Origin: JASLDZ01 sp964244065
Lineage (GTDB): Bacteria > Pseudomonadota > Alphaproteobacteria > Caulobacterales > Caulobacteraceae
NCBI GenBank assembly: GCA_964244065.1
Contig: CAXTHH010000006.1
Location: forward strand, 59,061-123,060
Length of the DNA stretch: 64,000 nt
Direction of reading: 5' to 3'
Shown in pieces: positions 48,099-55,247 of this stretch. The translations under genes and the position numbers were made by a program. The notes beneath the pieces are model-generated. The model was not told the DNA's origin, did no database searches, and saw nothing but the letters and a program-made list of their open reading frames with translations. Numbering within the stretch: the stretch's first letter is position 1; the number at the start of each line of letters is the position of its first letter.

Positions 48099-49232
48099 TC
48101 ACGCCGCCCGGCGAGCCGCGCCCGTGAGCATCGGCTCCAGCAGGTGGGCGGCCAGCCAGCGGACGGCCGGGGCGGCCACTCCGTCGCCGAGGACGTGCAG
48201 GGCGGCGGTGGCGGAGGTCGGGAGCACCCAGTCGTCCGGCAGGCCCATCAGGCGCGCCGCCTCGCGCGGCGTGAGCGTGCGGGTGCGGGCGCGGCCGCCC
48301 TCCACCACCGCCAGGAACTGGCGGGAGGAGCCGCCCGCGGGCGTGCGCAGGCAGCCGGCCAGCCCGTCGAACCGCACCTCTGCCCGCTGGATGCGCCGGC
48401 CGTGCTCCTGTCGCGTGCGGCGGTAGAGGGCGCCCACGCGCCGGCCGGGGCCGCCGGCCTCCAGCCGGGCGCGGTGCAGGGGGGCGAGCAGGGAGAGCAG
48501 GCGGGCGGCGGCCTCCTCGCCGTGCCAGGGCGCGTCGGCGTCGGGCTCCAGCACGTCGGCGAGGGCGAGGTTGCGCGCCGGCGGCGCGGGCAGCCGCCAC
48601 CAGCCGTGCGCGGCGCGGAGCGGGGCGGGCAGGGCGGCCACGGCGTCCGCCACCCGGCGCGTGTGGAAGGGGCCGGCGGGGCCGGGCGTCTGCAGGGCGG
48701 GGTCGGCCGCGCCCCGGTGGGCCACCACGAACAGGCGCGGCCGCGACTGGGGCGTCCAGGCCGCGGCGTCGAGCTCCAGCGCACCGAAGCTGTAGCCGAG
48801 CCCCGCCAGCGCGCCGCACAGGGCCGCGAAGTCGGCCCCGCCGCGGGAGGAGAGCAGGCCGGTGACGTTCTCCAGCACGATCAGCCGCGGGGCGCGTCCG
48901 CCCATCACGAGCTCGGCCATCAGCCGGTGGAAGCCCCAGAAGGCGCCCGAGCGCTCCGCCGCCAGCCCGCCGCGGCGACCGGCGAGCGACAGGTCCTGGC
49001 AGGGGGAGGAGGCCCAGGCGAGGTCGGCGCGGCCGCCGGGAAGGTCGGCGGCCGACAGGTCCCACACGTCGCCCTGCCGCAGGTGCGCGGCGTCGCCGTT
49101 CAGGGCGTAGGCGGCCACCTTCATGGGGTCGAGGTCGTTGGCGAACAGCGGCCGCCAGCCGGGGCCGAGCCCCGCGCGCGCCATGCCCGCGCCGGCGAAG
49201 AACTCCAGAAACGTAGGGCGCGGGTCGGCCAT
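48099..49232 (-). CDS. DNA (cytosine-5-)-methyltransferase
   Basis: This 377-residue enzyme carries the ordered motifs of C5 methyltransferases: FLEFFAGAGMARAGL (motif I), ASSPCQDLS with the catalytic Cys78 (motif IV), VLENVTGLL (motif VI, 119-127), QSRPRLFVV (motif VIII) and GDGVAAPAVRWLA (motif X). The variable region between VIII and X carries the target recognition part, so the recognised sequence cannot be read. No partner restriction enzyme is visible, but a Vsr gene is near, which suggests an orphan Dcm-like system. Confidence 0.93.
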   Translation of the reverse strand: MADPRPTFLEFFAGAGMARAGLGPGWRPLFANDLDPMKVAAYALNGDAAHLRQGDVWDLSAADLPGGRADLAWASSPCQDLSLAGRRGGLAAERSGAFWGFHRLMAELVMGGRAPRLIVLENVTGLLSSRGGADFAALCGALAGLGYSFGALELDAAAWTPQSRPRLFVVAHRGAADPALQTPGPAGPFHTRRVADAVAALPAPLRAAHGWWRLPAPPARNLALADVLEPDADAPWHGEEAAARLLSLLAPLHRARLEAGGPGRRVGALYRRTRQEHGRRIQRAEVRFDGLAGCLRTPAGGSSRQFLAVVEGGRARTRTLTPREAARLMGLPDDWVLPTSATAALHVLGDGVAAPAVRWLAAHLLEPMLTGAARRAA

Positions 49233-49739
49233 GGACGGAGCCTAGGCTGGAGTGATTTGCGCGCGCGGGCGAGCGGGCGCGCCCGACGCGGCGCGGCCGC
49301 TCGGAATTCAGGGGAGGACGCGAAGCGCCGGGCGTGCGCCCGGGACCGGGGGTGTGTAGCGCGAGTGTTTCGGCGTCTCCGCCGACGCTCCGCGCGATCG
49401 GGCTCGGGGGTCGCCGAATAGGGCATTCTCCGCCCAGTACGGCTCGTCCGGACGGGGGCTCTGACCTCCCCGCACTGGCGCGCTCTCACGCGCCACCCGG
49501 CGGGCGGAAGGCATCCGGGCCTCCCGGGCGCTGCGGTTTAGAACCCCGCAGCCAATTCCCCCGGAGCCGGATCGCTCTGCGATCCGGGGGCCCGCACGAT
49601 CGCCGCCCCAAGGCCGCTTCGGGCGCGGATCCGAAGCGCCCTCCCCATGCCGCGGGGTCGAGAGAACTGTGCACCCGGCCGAAGGGGGCGGGGATAGATG
49701 GAAAGTTGTCCCCGTCCCTCTCGGGATCAGGCGCGCGCG
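49233..49739. other. 507-bp gap rich in short hairpins, no gene recognised
   Basis: I see no convincing open frame. The right half holds several consecutive short hairpins: GGCGCG...CGCGCC near 49480, CTGCGG...CCGCAG near 49530-49553, GGATCGC TCT GCGATCC at 49569-49585, and CTTCGG...CCGAAG near 49615-49635. A tRNA-like arm was checked and does not complete a cloverleaf. It could encode a structured small RNA or long leader, but nothing is firm. Confidence 0.35.
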
Positions 49740-49943
49740 TCAGATGCGCGGGCGGTCCTCGCACCAGGCGGTCTCGGCGCTCCAGCGGTGGACCTCGCCG
49801 CAGGCGGCGCAGCGGAAGGCGCGCTGGTCGGCGACGGCCTCGCGCTCGGCGGGGCGCATGCGGTGGCCGGTGAAGACGGGCTTGTCCGCGCGGGGGCAGC
49901 GCGTCATCACGCGGGTGGCGACAGGCGCGGTGGAGCCGGGCAT
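49740..49943 (-). CDS. Small conserved protein with CxxC pair
   Basis: This 67-residue protein starts MPGSTAPVATRVMTRCPRADK and ends with FRCAACGEVHRWSAETAWCE. The latter CxxC...H pattern looks like a small zinc ribbon. A protein of this kind (TGxxV...CxxCGxxHxW) recurs in alphaproteobacteria as far as I recall; function is unknown. Its ATG overlaps the stop of the upstream gene (ATGA at 49942-49945). Confidence 0.65.
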   Translation of the reverse strand: MPGSTAPVATRVMTRCPRADKPVFTGHRMRPAEREAVADQRAFRCAACGEVHRWSAETAWCEDRPRI

Positions 49944-50293
49944 CAGGCGCCCGCCCCGGCCGCGTCGTCCGCATCGCCGGCCTGCTCCGCCTCGGCCTTC
50001 AGGGCCTCCGACGAGGCCCAGTCCACGCCGTCGGCGGCGAACAGCCACATGCCGACGAAGCCTTCCGACTCGGTGTCCGCCTCGGCGGGGTCGACCTCGC
50101 CCTCGAAGACGGAGACGTAGCTGTAGTCGTGGTCGAGGTTCAGCTGCGCGGCCAGGGCTTGCGTCTCCTCCGCCTGCCGGCGGGCGTAGCCCTTGGCTTC
50201 GCTGGCGTCGTCGAACTCGGCCACCAGGCCGTCGAACTCGGCCTCGTCCGACCCCTGCGAGGTGGTCACGGCGATGATGCTGAAGTCGGGCAT
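49943..50293 (-). CDS. Hypothetical acidic protein
   Basis: This 116-residue protein was not recognised. It is strongly acidic, with MPDFSIIAVTTSQGSDEAEFDGLVAEFDD at the start and FEGEVDPAEADTESEGFVGMWLF in the middle. It has no cysteine, signal or membrane segment. Overlap with the following CxxC protein and the 26-base gap after infA suggest one transcription unit, csp-infA-49943-49740. Confidence 0.6.
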   Translation of the reverse strand: MPDFSIIAVTTSQGSDEAEFDGLVAEFDDASEAKGYARRQAEETQALAAQLNLDHDYSYVSVFEGEVDPAEADTESEGFVGMWLFAADGVDWASSEALKAEAEQAGDADDAAGAGA

Positions 50294-50319
50294 GGGGCTC
50301 CGGAGAACGTGGGGCCGCG

Positions 50320-50586
50320 TCAGCGGCGGCGGTAGTTGGAGGAGCCGGGGGGCCGCGGGGCGGAGTCGGTCTTGTGGCGGAACACGATGCGGCCCTTGGT
50401 CAGGTCGTAGGGCGTCATCTCCACCGTCACTCGGTCGCCCACGAGCGTGCGGATGCGGTTCTTCCGCATCCGCCCGGCCGTGTAGGCGAGGATCACGTGT
50501 TCGTTCTCGAGCTGGACGCGGAAGCGTCCTTCGGGGAGGAGCTCGATGACGAGCCCCTCGAACTCCATGGCCTCCTCGCGCGACAT
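50320..50586 (-). CDS. infA: Translation initiation factor IF-1
   Basis: This 88-residue S1-fold protein matches IF-1: MEFEGLVIELLPEGRFRVQLENEHVILAYTAGRMRKNRIRTLVGDRVTVEMTPYDLTKGRIVFR. It is about 16 residues longer than the usual 72 because of a basic tail (SNYRRR end). It starts 2 bases after the cold-shock gene, so both would be made together, in keeping with cold induction of IF-1. Confidence 0.95.
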   Translation of the reverse strand: MSREEAMEFEGLVIELLPEGRFRVQLENEHVILAYTAGRMRKNRIRTLVGDRVTVEMTPYDLTKGRIVFRHKTDSAPRPPGSSNYRRR

Positions 50587-50588
50587 GG

Positions 50589-50801
50589 TCAGCCGGCCAC
50601 CGACAGGTTGACGGCCGAGGTCTTGCCGGACTTGCGGTCCTGCTCGAGCTCGTAGTTGACCTTCTGGCCGTCCACGAGGCCGGTCAGGCCCGCGCGCTCG
50701 ACGGCGGACACGTGGACGAACACGTCCGACGAGCCTTCGTCAGGCGCGATGAAGCCATAACCCTTGGTGGAATTGAACCATTTGACAGTGCCGAGAGCCA
50801 T
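50589..50801 (-). CDS. Cold shock protein (CspA family)
   Basis: This 70-residue single-stranded nucleic-acid binding protein has TVKWFNSTKGYGFIAPDEG (RNP1) and SDVFVHVSAVE (RNP2), with the family-typical end KSGKTSAVNLSVAG. It acts as an RNA chaperone. The site AAAGGGAC precedes the ATG. It heads an operon with infA. Confidence 0.95.
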   Translation of the reverse strand: MALGTVKWFNSTKGYGFIAPDEGSSDVFVHVSAVERAGLTGLVDGQKVNYELEQDRKSGKTSAVNLSVAG

Positions 50802-50998
50802 TGGGGCGTCCCTTTCGTTGAATTCCGCCGCGCGGAACGCAACGGCGGGTCGAGGTCCACCGTGGCTGCTTGGAAACCCGGCCCGCGAACGAGGAGGATC
50901 AGGCCGTCGGGAGGGTCGAGCGCCCTAATTGGCCCGAGAACCCCGAAAAAGCAAGGGAAAGACGGCGGGAGCCACGGTCCGCCGCCTTCGCCGGGCCG

Positions 50999-52189
50999 TC
51001 AGAGGACCTCGAAGAGGCCCGCCGCGCCCATGCCGCCGCCCACGCACATGGTCACCACCACGTGCTTGGCCCCGCGGCGCTTGCCCTCCATCAGCACGTG
51101 GCCGGTGCAGCGCGCGCCGGTCATGCCGTAGGGGTGGCCGATGGCGATGGAGCCGCCGTTGACGTTGTACTTCTCGGGGTCGATGCCGAGCTTGTCGCGG
51201 CTGTAGAGGCACTGCGACGCGAAGGCCTCGTTCAGCTCCCACAGGTCGATGTCGTCCACCTTCAGGCCGTGGCGACCCAGGAGGCGGGGGACGGCGAAGA
51301 CGGGGCCGATGCCCATCTCGTCGGGCTCGCAGCCGGCGATGGCGAAGCCCTTGAACAGGCCCAGGGGCTCGGCGCCGCGACGCTCGGCCTCCTTGGAGTC
51401 CATGATCACCACGGCGGCGGCGCCGTCCGACAGCTGGCTGGCGTTGCCGGCGGTGACGAACTTGCCCTCGCCCTCGCGCACCGTCTTCAGCTTGGCGAGG
51501 TCTTCCAGGGTGGTCTGGGGCCGGTTGCACTCGTCCTTGTCCACCACGTAATCGACCATGGACTCCGCCTTGGTCTCCTTGTCCACCACCTTCATCTTGG
51601 TGTGCATGGGGACGATCTCGTCCTTGAAGATCCCGTTGGCCTGAGCCGCGGCGATGCGCTGCTGCGAGCGCAGGGCGTACTCGTCCTGGTACTCGCGGGA
51701 GAGGCCGTAGCGCTGGGCCACGTTGTCGGCCGTGTCGATCATCGGCATCCACAGCGCGGGGTGCGAGCCCATCAGCTGCTCTTCGGTGTAGTGGTATACG
51801 TTCATGTGCCCGCCCATCTGCACCAGCGAGATGGACTCGACGCCGGCGCCCACGGCCACCTTGGCCCCCTCGTTGCGCACGTAGTTGGCGGCCACCGCGA
51901 TGGCGTTCAGGCCCGACGAGCAGAAGCGGTTCAGGGTGGAGCCCGAGGTCGTGACCGGGCAGCCGGCCCACAGGGCCGCGTCGCGCCCGGTGTTGTGGCC
52001 CGTCGCGCCCTCCGGGTTGCCGCAGCCCATGACCACCTCCTCGACCTCGGCGGGGTCGATCTTGGCGCGGCTCATGGCGTGCTTCACCGCGTGGCCGCCC
52101 ATGGCGGCGCCGTGGGTGGCGTTGAACCCCCCGCGCACGCTCTTGGCGAGGCCGGTGCGGGCGTAGGAGACGATGACGGCGTCGGCCAT
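50999..52189 (-). CDS. Acetyl-CoA C-acyltransferase (thiolase)
   Basis: This 396-residue thiolase has the nucleophile Cys90 in LNRFCSSGLNAIA, the second signature NVNGGSIAIGHPYGMTGARCTGH and the closing MCVGGGMGAAGLFEV. Compared with the 30218-31423 thiolase it has a longer loop region (VVDKETKAESMVDYVVDKDECNRP) and is clearly another subgroup, perhaps with different chain-length preference. It is in the same orientation as the DUF2780-like and hydroxybutyrate dehydrogenase genes upstream, with a hairpin between. Confidence 0.94.
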   Translation of the reverse strand: MADAVIVSYARTGLAKSVRGGFNATHGAAMGGHAVKHAMSRAKIDPAEVEEVVMGCGNPEGATGHNTGRDAALWAGCPVTTSGSTLNRFCSSGLNAIAVAANYVRNEGAKVAVGAGVESISLVQMGGHMNVYHYTEEQLMGSHPALWMPMIDTADNVAQRYGLSREYQDEYALRSQQRIAAAQANGIFKDEIVPMHTKMKVVDKETKAESMVDYVVDKDECNRPQTTLEDLAKLKTVREGEGKFVTAGNASQLSDGAAAVVIMDSKEAERRGAEPLGLFKGFAIAGCEPDEMGIGPVFAVPRLLGRHGLKVDDIDLWELNEAFASQCLYSRDKLGIDPEKYNVNGGSIAIGHPYGMTGARCTGHVLMEGKRRGAKHVVVTMCVGGGMGAAGLFEVL

Positions 52190-52238
52190 GGGGATCCTGT
52201 TCGAGAAGGCTGTTCTGGTTGGCGCGCACTCTAGGCAT

Positions 52239-52270
52239 GCCGACCTCCCCCGCAAGCGAGGGAGGTCGGC
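52239..52270 (-). terminator. Hairpin after the DUF2780-like gene
   Basis: A 10-bp stem GCCGACCTCC / GGAGGTCGGC with a 12-base loop starts 5 bases past the stop of the minus-strand 52276-52704 gene. It separates that gene from the thiolase gene. Confidence 0.6.
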
Positions 52271-52275
52271 TCTGT

Positions 52276-52704
52276 TCAGCTCTTGGCGGTGAGCATGCCG
52301 CCGATGCCGGGGATGGAGCCGAGGACGTCCTGCAGGAGGTCGCGGCCGGTCTTCTCGCGCACGAACTCCATGGCCACCGGCAGCATGTTCTGCATGTCGG
52401 CGGTGGTGACGCCCAGCTTGGCGAGCTTGGGCCCCATGGCCATGGCGTCGCTCATGGCCGCGCCCGCCGGGCCGCCGGCCCCGCGCAGCAGGCCGCCCAT
52501 GAGGCCGCCCGACTTCTGCGCCGTCATGGTGTCGCCCTCGTGCGCCAGGCTCTCGGAGCCGGGCACGGCGCCGAACAGCTCGCCCGTCTTGCCGGGGTCC
52601 CCGTGCTTGTTGATGAGGCTGAGGGCGGCGGAGAGGCCGGAGCGCGCCTGCTCGGGGGCGAGCCCGGTGGCGGAGGCGGCGCGGGCGATGAGCTCGTCGA
52701 TCAT
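52276..52704 (-). CDS. DUF2780-like (VcgC/VcgE) small protein, tentative
   Basis: This 142-residue protein begins with a helical region (IDELIARAASATGLAPEQARSGLSAALSLI) and has a Gly-rich middle (GGLMGGLLRGAGGPAGAAM). It ends with a helical part (LLQDVLGSIPGIGGML). The N-terminal half resembles DUF2780 proteins as I remember them. Function is unknown. It starts 11 bases after the hydroxybutyrate dehydrogenase stop, indicating co-transcription. Confidence 0.6.
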   Translation of the reverse strand: MIDELIARAASATGLAPEQARSGLSAALSLINKHGDPGKTGELFGAVPGSESLAHEGDTMTAQKSGGLMGGLLRGAGGPAGAAMSDAMAMGPKLAKLGVTTADMQNMLPVAMEFVREKTGRDLLQDVLGSIPGIGGMLTAKS

Positions 52705-52715
52705 GGGTGCGACTC

Positions 52716-53534
52716 CTAGCGGGCGGTCCAGCCGCCGTCGACGGACAGGGCCGCCCCGTTCACCGAACGCCCGACGTCGGACACGAGGTACAGCAGCATG
52801 CCCGCGAGATCCTCATACTGGACGAAGCGCTTGTTCGGATGCGTGGCCAGGATCACGTCGCGCACCACCGCGTCCTCGCTGATGCCGCGCGAGCGGGCCT
52901 GGTCGCCGATCTGGCCCTCCACCAGCGGCGTCTTCACATAGCCCGGGCAGATGGCGTTGCAGGTGATGTCCGCGCCGCTCGCCGCCGTCGCCTCCGCGAA
53001 CTCCAGCGCGACCGACTTGGTGAAGCCGACCACGCCGAACTTGGACGCGCAGTAGGCCGACTTGAAGGGCGAGGCGACCAAGCCGTGCGCCGAGGCGATG
53101 TTGACGATCCGCCCGCGCCCGGCCTCCAGCATGATCCTGGCCGCGTGGTGCACGGTGTGGAACACGCTGTTCAGGTTCACGGCGACGATCCGGTCGTACT
53201 GCTCGGCCGGGAACTCCTCGACCCTCGCCACGTGCTGCACGCCGGCGTTGTTCACCAGGATGTCCAGCCGGCCGAACGCCTTGTGGGTGGAGGCGATCAG
53301 GTCGCCGATCTCGTCCGGCTTCAGCATGTTGGCCGGGTGGTGGAGCACGCGCACGCCATGCTCCGCCTCCAGCCGCGCACGCAGGTCCTCAATGGCGGAG
53401 GGCTCGCCCAGGCCGTTCAGCATCATGTGGCAGCCGGCGCGGGCCAGCGCCTCGGCCAGCGCCGCGCCGATCCCGCTGGTGGAGCCGGTGACGACGGCCG
53501 CGCGTCCGGAGAGGTCGAGGGGAGGGTAGGGCAT
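52716..53534 (-). CDS. 3-hydroxybutyrate dehydrogenase (SDR family)
   Basis: This 272-residue SDR has the cofactor loop VTGSTSGIGAALAEAL, LVNNAGVQHVARVEEF, the catalytic Ser in NIASAHGLVASPFKSAY and YCASK. The GVQHVxxxEEFP motif and the late CPGYVKTPLVEGQI are hallmarks of D-3-hydroxybutyrate dehydrogenase, which interconverts hydroxybutyrate and acetoacetate. The nearby thiolase fits polyhydroxybutyrate or ketone-body metabolism. The start at 53534 is preferred because upstream codons lie in a repeat. Confidence 0.88.
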   Translation of the reverse strand: MPYPPLDLSGRAAVVTGSTSGIGAALAEALARAGCHMMLNGLGEPSAIEDLRARLEAEHGVRVLHHPANMLKPDEIGDLIASTHKAFGRLDILVNNAGVQHVARVEEFPAEQYDRIVAVNLNSVFHTVHHAARIMLEAGRGRIVNIASAHGLVASPFKSAYCASKFGVVGFTKSVALEFAEATAASGADITCNAICPGYVKTPLVEGQIGDQARSRGISEDAVVRDVILATHPNKRFVQYEDLAGMLLYLVSDVGRSVNGAALSVDGGWTAR

Positions 53535-53551
53535 CAGAGCTCCTTCGTTGT

Positions 53552-53654
53552 CCGTCGCCCTCGGACTCGATCCGAGGGCCGAGCCGTCCGCATCTCGACG
53601 CCTGCGGTGGCGCACGACCGGCGCCCGGTCCTCGGGTCACGCCCGAGGGCGACG
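53552..53654. repeat. Palindromic interspersed repeat, family A, copy 4
   Basis: The left end CCGTCGCCCTCGGACTCGATCCGAGGGCC and the right end CTCGGGTCACGCCCGAGGGCGACG are inverted with a few changes. The core GCACGACCGGCGCCCGG matches other family A copies. It lies between two minus-strand SDR genes. Confidence 0.8.
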
Positions 53655-53664
53655 AGGGGGGAGC

Positions 53665-54345
53665 TCACCAGGGCAGGGATCCGCCGTCGAACACGCGGAA
53701 GGTGCCCGCGTCCTCCGGCGTCAGGTTGTCGATCACCTGGCGCATGCCGCGGATGGACTGCTCGGGCGTGACGGGCGCGTTCTTGCCGCCCATGTCGGTC
53801 TGCACCCAGCCGGGGTGCATCATCACCGTGGTCACGCCGTCGCCCTTCAGCTCCAGCGCGACGCTCCTGTAGGCGCCGTTCAGGCCCGACTTGGACGAGC
53901 GGTAGGCGAAGAAGCCGCCGGAGCCGTTGTCGCCGATCGAGCCCATCTGGCTGGTGATGGCCACGAGCTTGCCCCGGGCCGCCTTCAGGTTGGCGGCGAG
54001 GGCGGCGGCGATCCGCACGGGGCCGAGCGTGTTGACGTTCAGCGTGCGCAGCCACTCGGCGTAGTCGACGTCCGCCAGCCGCGACTGGCGCTGGCCGCCG
54101 TAGACGCCCGCGTTGGCGATCGCCACGTCCAGCGGCCGGTCGCTCACCGCCCGGCCGAACGCCTCCACCGAGGCGTCTTCGGCCACGTCCACCGCGTGCA
54201 CCTGCACGCCGTCGATCGCCTTCAGGTCGGCGGCCGCGTCCGGGTTGCGGCACCCGGCCACCACGTCCCAGCCCTCGGCGCGGTACTGGCGGACGAACTC
54301 CAGGCCGAGGCCGCGGTTGGCCCCGGTGACGAGAACGGTGGGCAT
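53665..54345 (-). CDS. SDR-family oxidoreductase (CsgA/C-factor-like)
   Basis: This 226-residue short-chain dehydrogenase has the loop VTGANRGLGLEFVRQYRAEG, ANAGVYGG, the catalytic Ser in AITSQMGSIGDNGSGGFFAYRSSKSG (YRSSK) and HPGWVQTDMGG. The N-terminus is short, as in C-factor-like proteins, and the substrate is unknown. It follows yaaA by 11 bases on the same strand. Confidence 0.88.
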   Translation of the reverse strand: MPTVLVTGANRGLGLEFVRQYRAEGWDVVAGCRNPDAAADLKAIDGVQVHAVDVAEDASVEAFGRAVSDRPLDVAIANAGVYGGQRQSRLADVDYAEWLRTLNVNTLGPVRIAAALAANLKAARGKLVAITSQMGSIGDNGSGGFFAYRSSKSGLNGAYRSVALELKGDGVTTVMMHPGWVQTDMGGKNAPVTPEQSIRGMRQVIDNLTPEDAGTFRVFDGGSLPW

Positions 54346-54356
54346 GCGAAGGCTCC

Positions 54357-55124
54357 TTATGGGTGCGGTCGGGAGAAGACGTAGGTGTCGGCGGTGGAGG
54401 CGCCCGCGTTGAAGCGGTAGCCCTCCCGGTCGAAGTTCTTGAGGTCCACCCGGCGTTCCGCCCGTCGGTCGATCGCCCAGCGCGCCATCAGCCCGCGGGC
54501 CGTCTTCGCGTAGAAACCCGGGTGGGTGAGGCCGGTCTCGGTCTCCTGCTTGAACAGGCAGGTGAGCACGGGAAGCTTCAGCGCGGCCCGGTCCACCGCG
54601 CCCCAGTACTCCTGGCTGGCGAGGTTCACGACCGTCTTGTCCGCATGCCCGCGCGCCGCGCCGTTCAGCGCCTTGGCGGGGATCTCGCCCCAGAAGTCGT
54701 ACAGCGTCGCGCCGCGGTCAGTGGCCAGCCGCACCCCCATCTCCAGGCGATAGGGCTGGATGGCGTCGAGCGGGCGCAGCACGCCGTAGAGGCCGGACAG
54801 GATGCGCAGGCGCCCCTGCGCCCACGCCAGCGCTGCCTCGTCCAGCTCGCGCGCCTTCAGGCCCGTGTAGACGTCGCCCGCGAAGGTCAGCGCGGCGGGC
54901 AGGTCGTGCTCGGCGCCGCGGAGCCTGAAGGCCTTGAACCGCTCGCGGTTGAGCTGGGCCAGGTCGTCGCTGATCCCCATCAGCGCCTTCAGGTCGGCGG
55001 GCTTCAGCGTCTTGGCGACCTTGGCCAGCTCCGTCGTGTCGCGCGCGAACTGCGGCTTGGTGGGCGCCACGCCCGGCGCGGGCGAGGGGTCGAGCGTCTT
55101 GGCGGGGGAGAGCACGAACAGCAT
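54357..55124 (-). CDS. yaaA: Peroxide stress protein YaaA
   Basis: This 255-residue protein has the family opening MLFVLSPAKTLDPSP, then FVLSPAKTLD-type spacing to LNRERFKAF and GDVYTGLKARELDEAAL, and a central ILSGLYGVLRPLDAIQPYRLEMG. The end is GYRFNAGASTADTYVFSR. YaaA lowers free intracellular iron and limits DNA damage during peroxide stress. It is divergent from the acylase gene and upstream of an SDR in the same run. Confidence 0.93.
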   Translation of the reverse strand: MLFVLSPAKTLDPSPAPGVAPTKPQFARDTTELAKVAKTLKPADLKALMGISDDLAQLNRERFKAFRLRGAEHDLPAALTFAGDVYTGLKARELDEAALAWAQGRLRILSGLYGVLRPLDAIQPYRLEMGVRLATDRGATLYDFWGEIPAKALNGAARGHADKTVVNLASQEYWGAVDRAALKLPVLTCLFKQETETGLTHPGFYAKTARGLMARWAIDRRAERRVDLKNFDREGYRFNAGASTADTYVFSRPHP

Positions 55125-55247
55125 GGGCCGGGCGGTTTAGCCCCTCCGCGACGCGGCCGAAAGCTCGGCGGCCTCTGGACTCGGCCGCGCCCCGGGCCTC
55201 CCATGCCTGCGACCGGCGCGTCGAACGCCGGCGACCGGAGACCCCCC

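Noticed and set aside
49520..49560. tRNA-like T-arm on the minus strand near 49530
   Set aside because: The loop size is wrong and no acceptor, D or anticodon arms can be formed around it.
54363..55247. Upstream extension of the acylase frame across yaaA
   Set aside because: The acylase begins with a clear signal peptide at 55248, and the upstream part is the antisense of yaaA.
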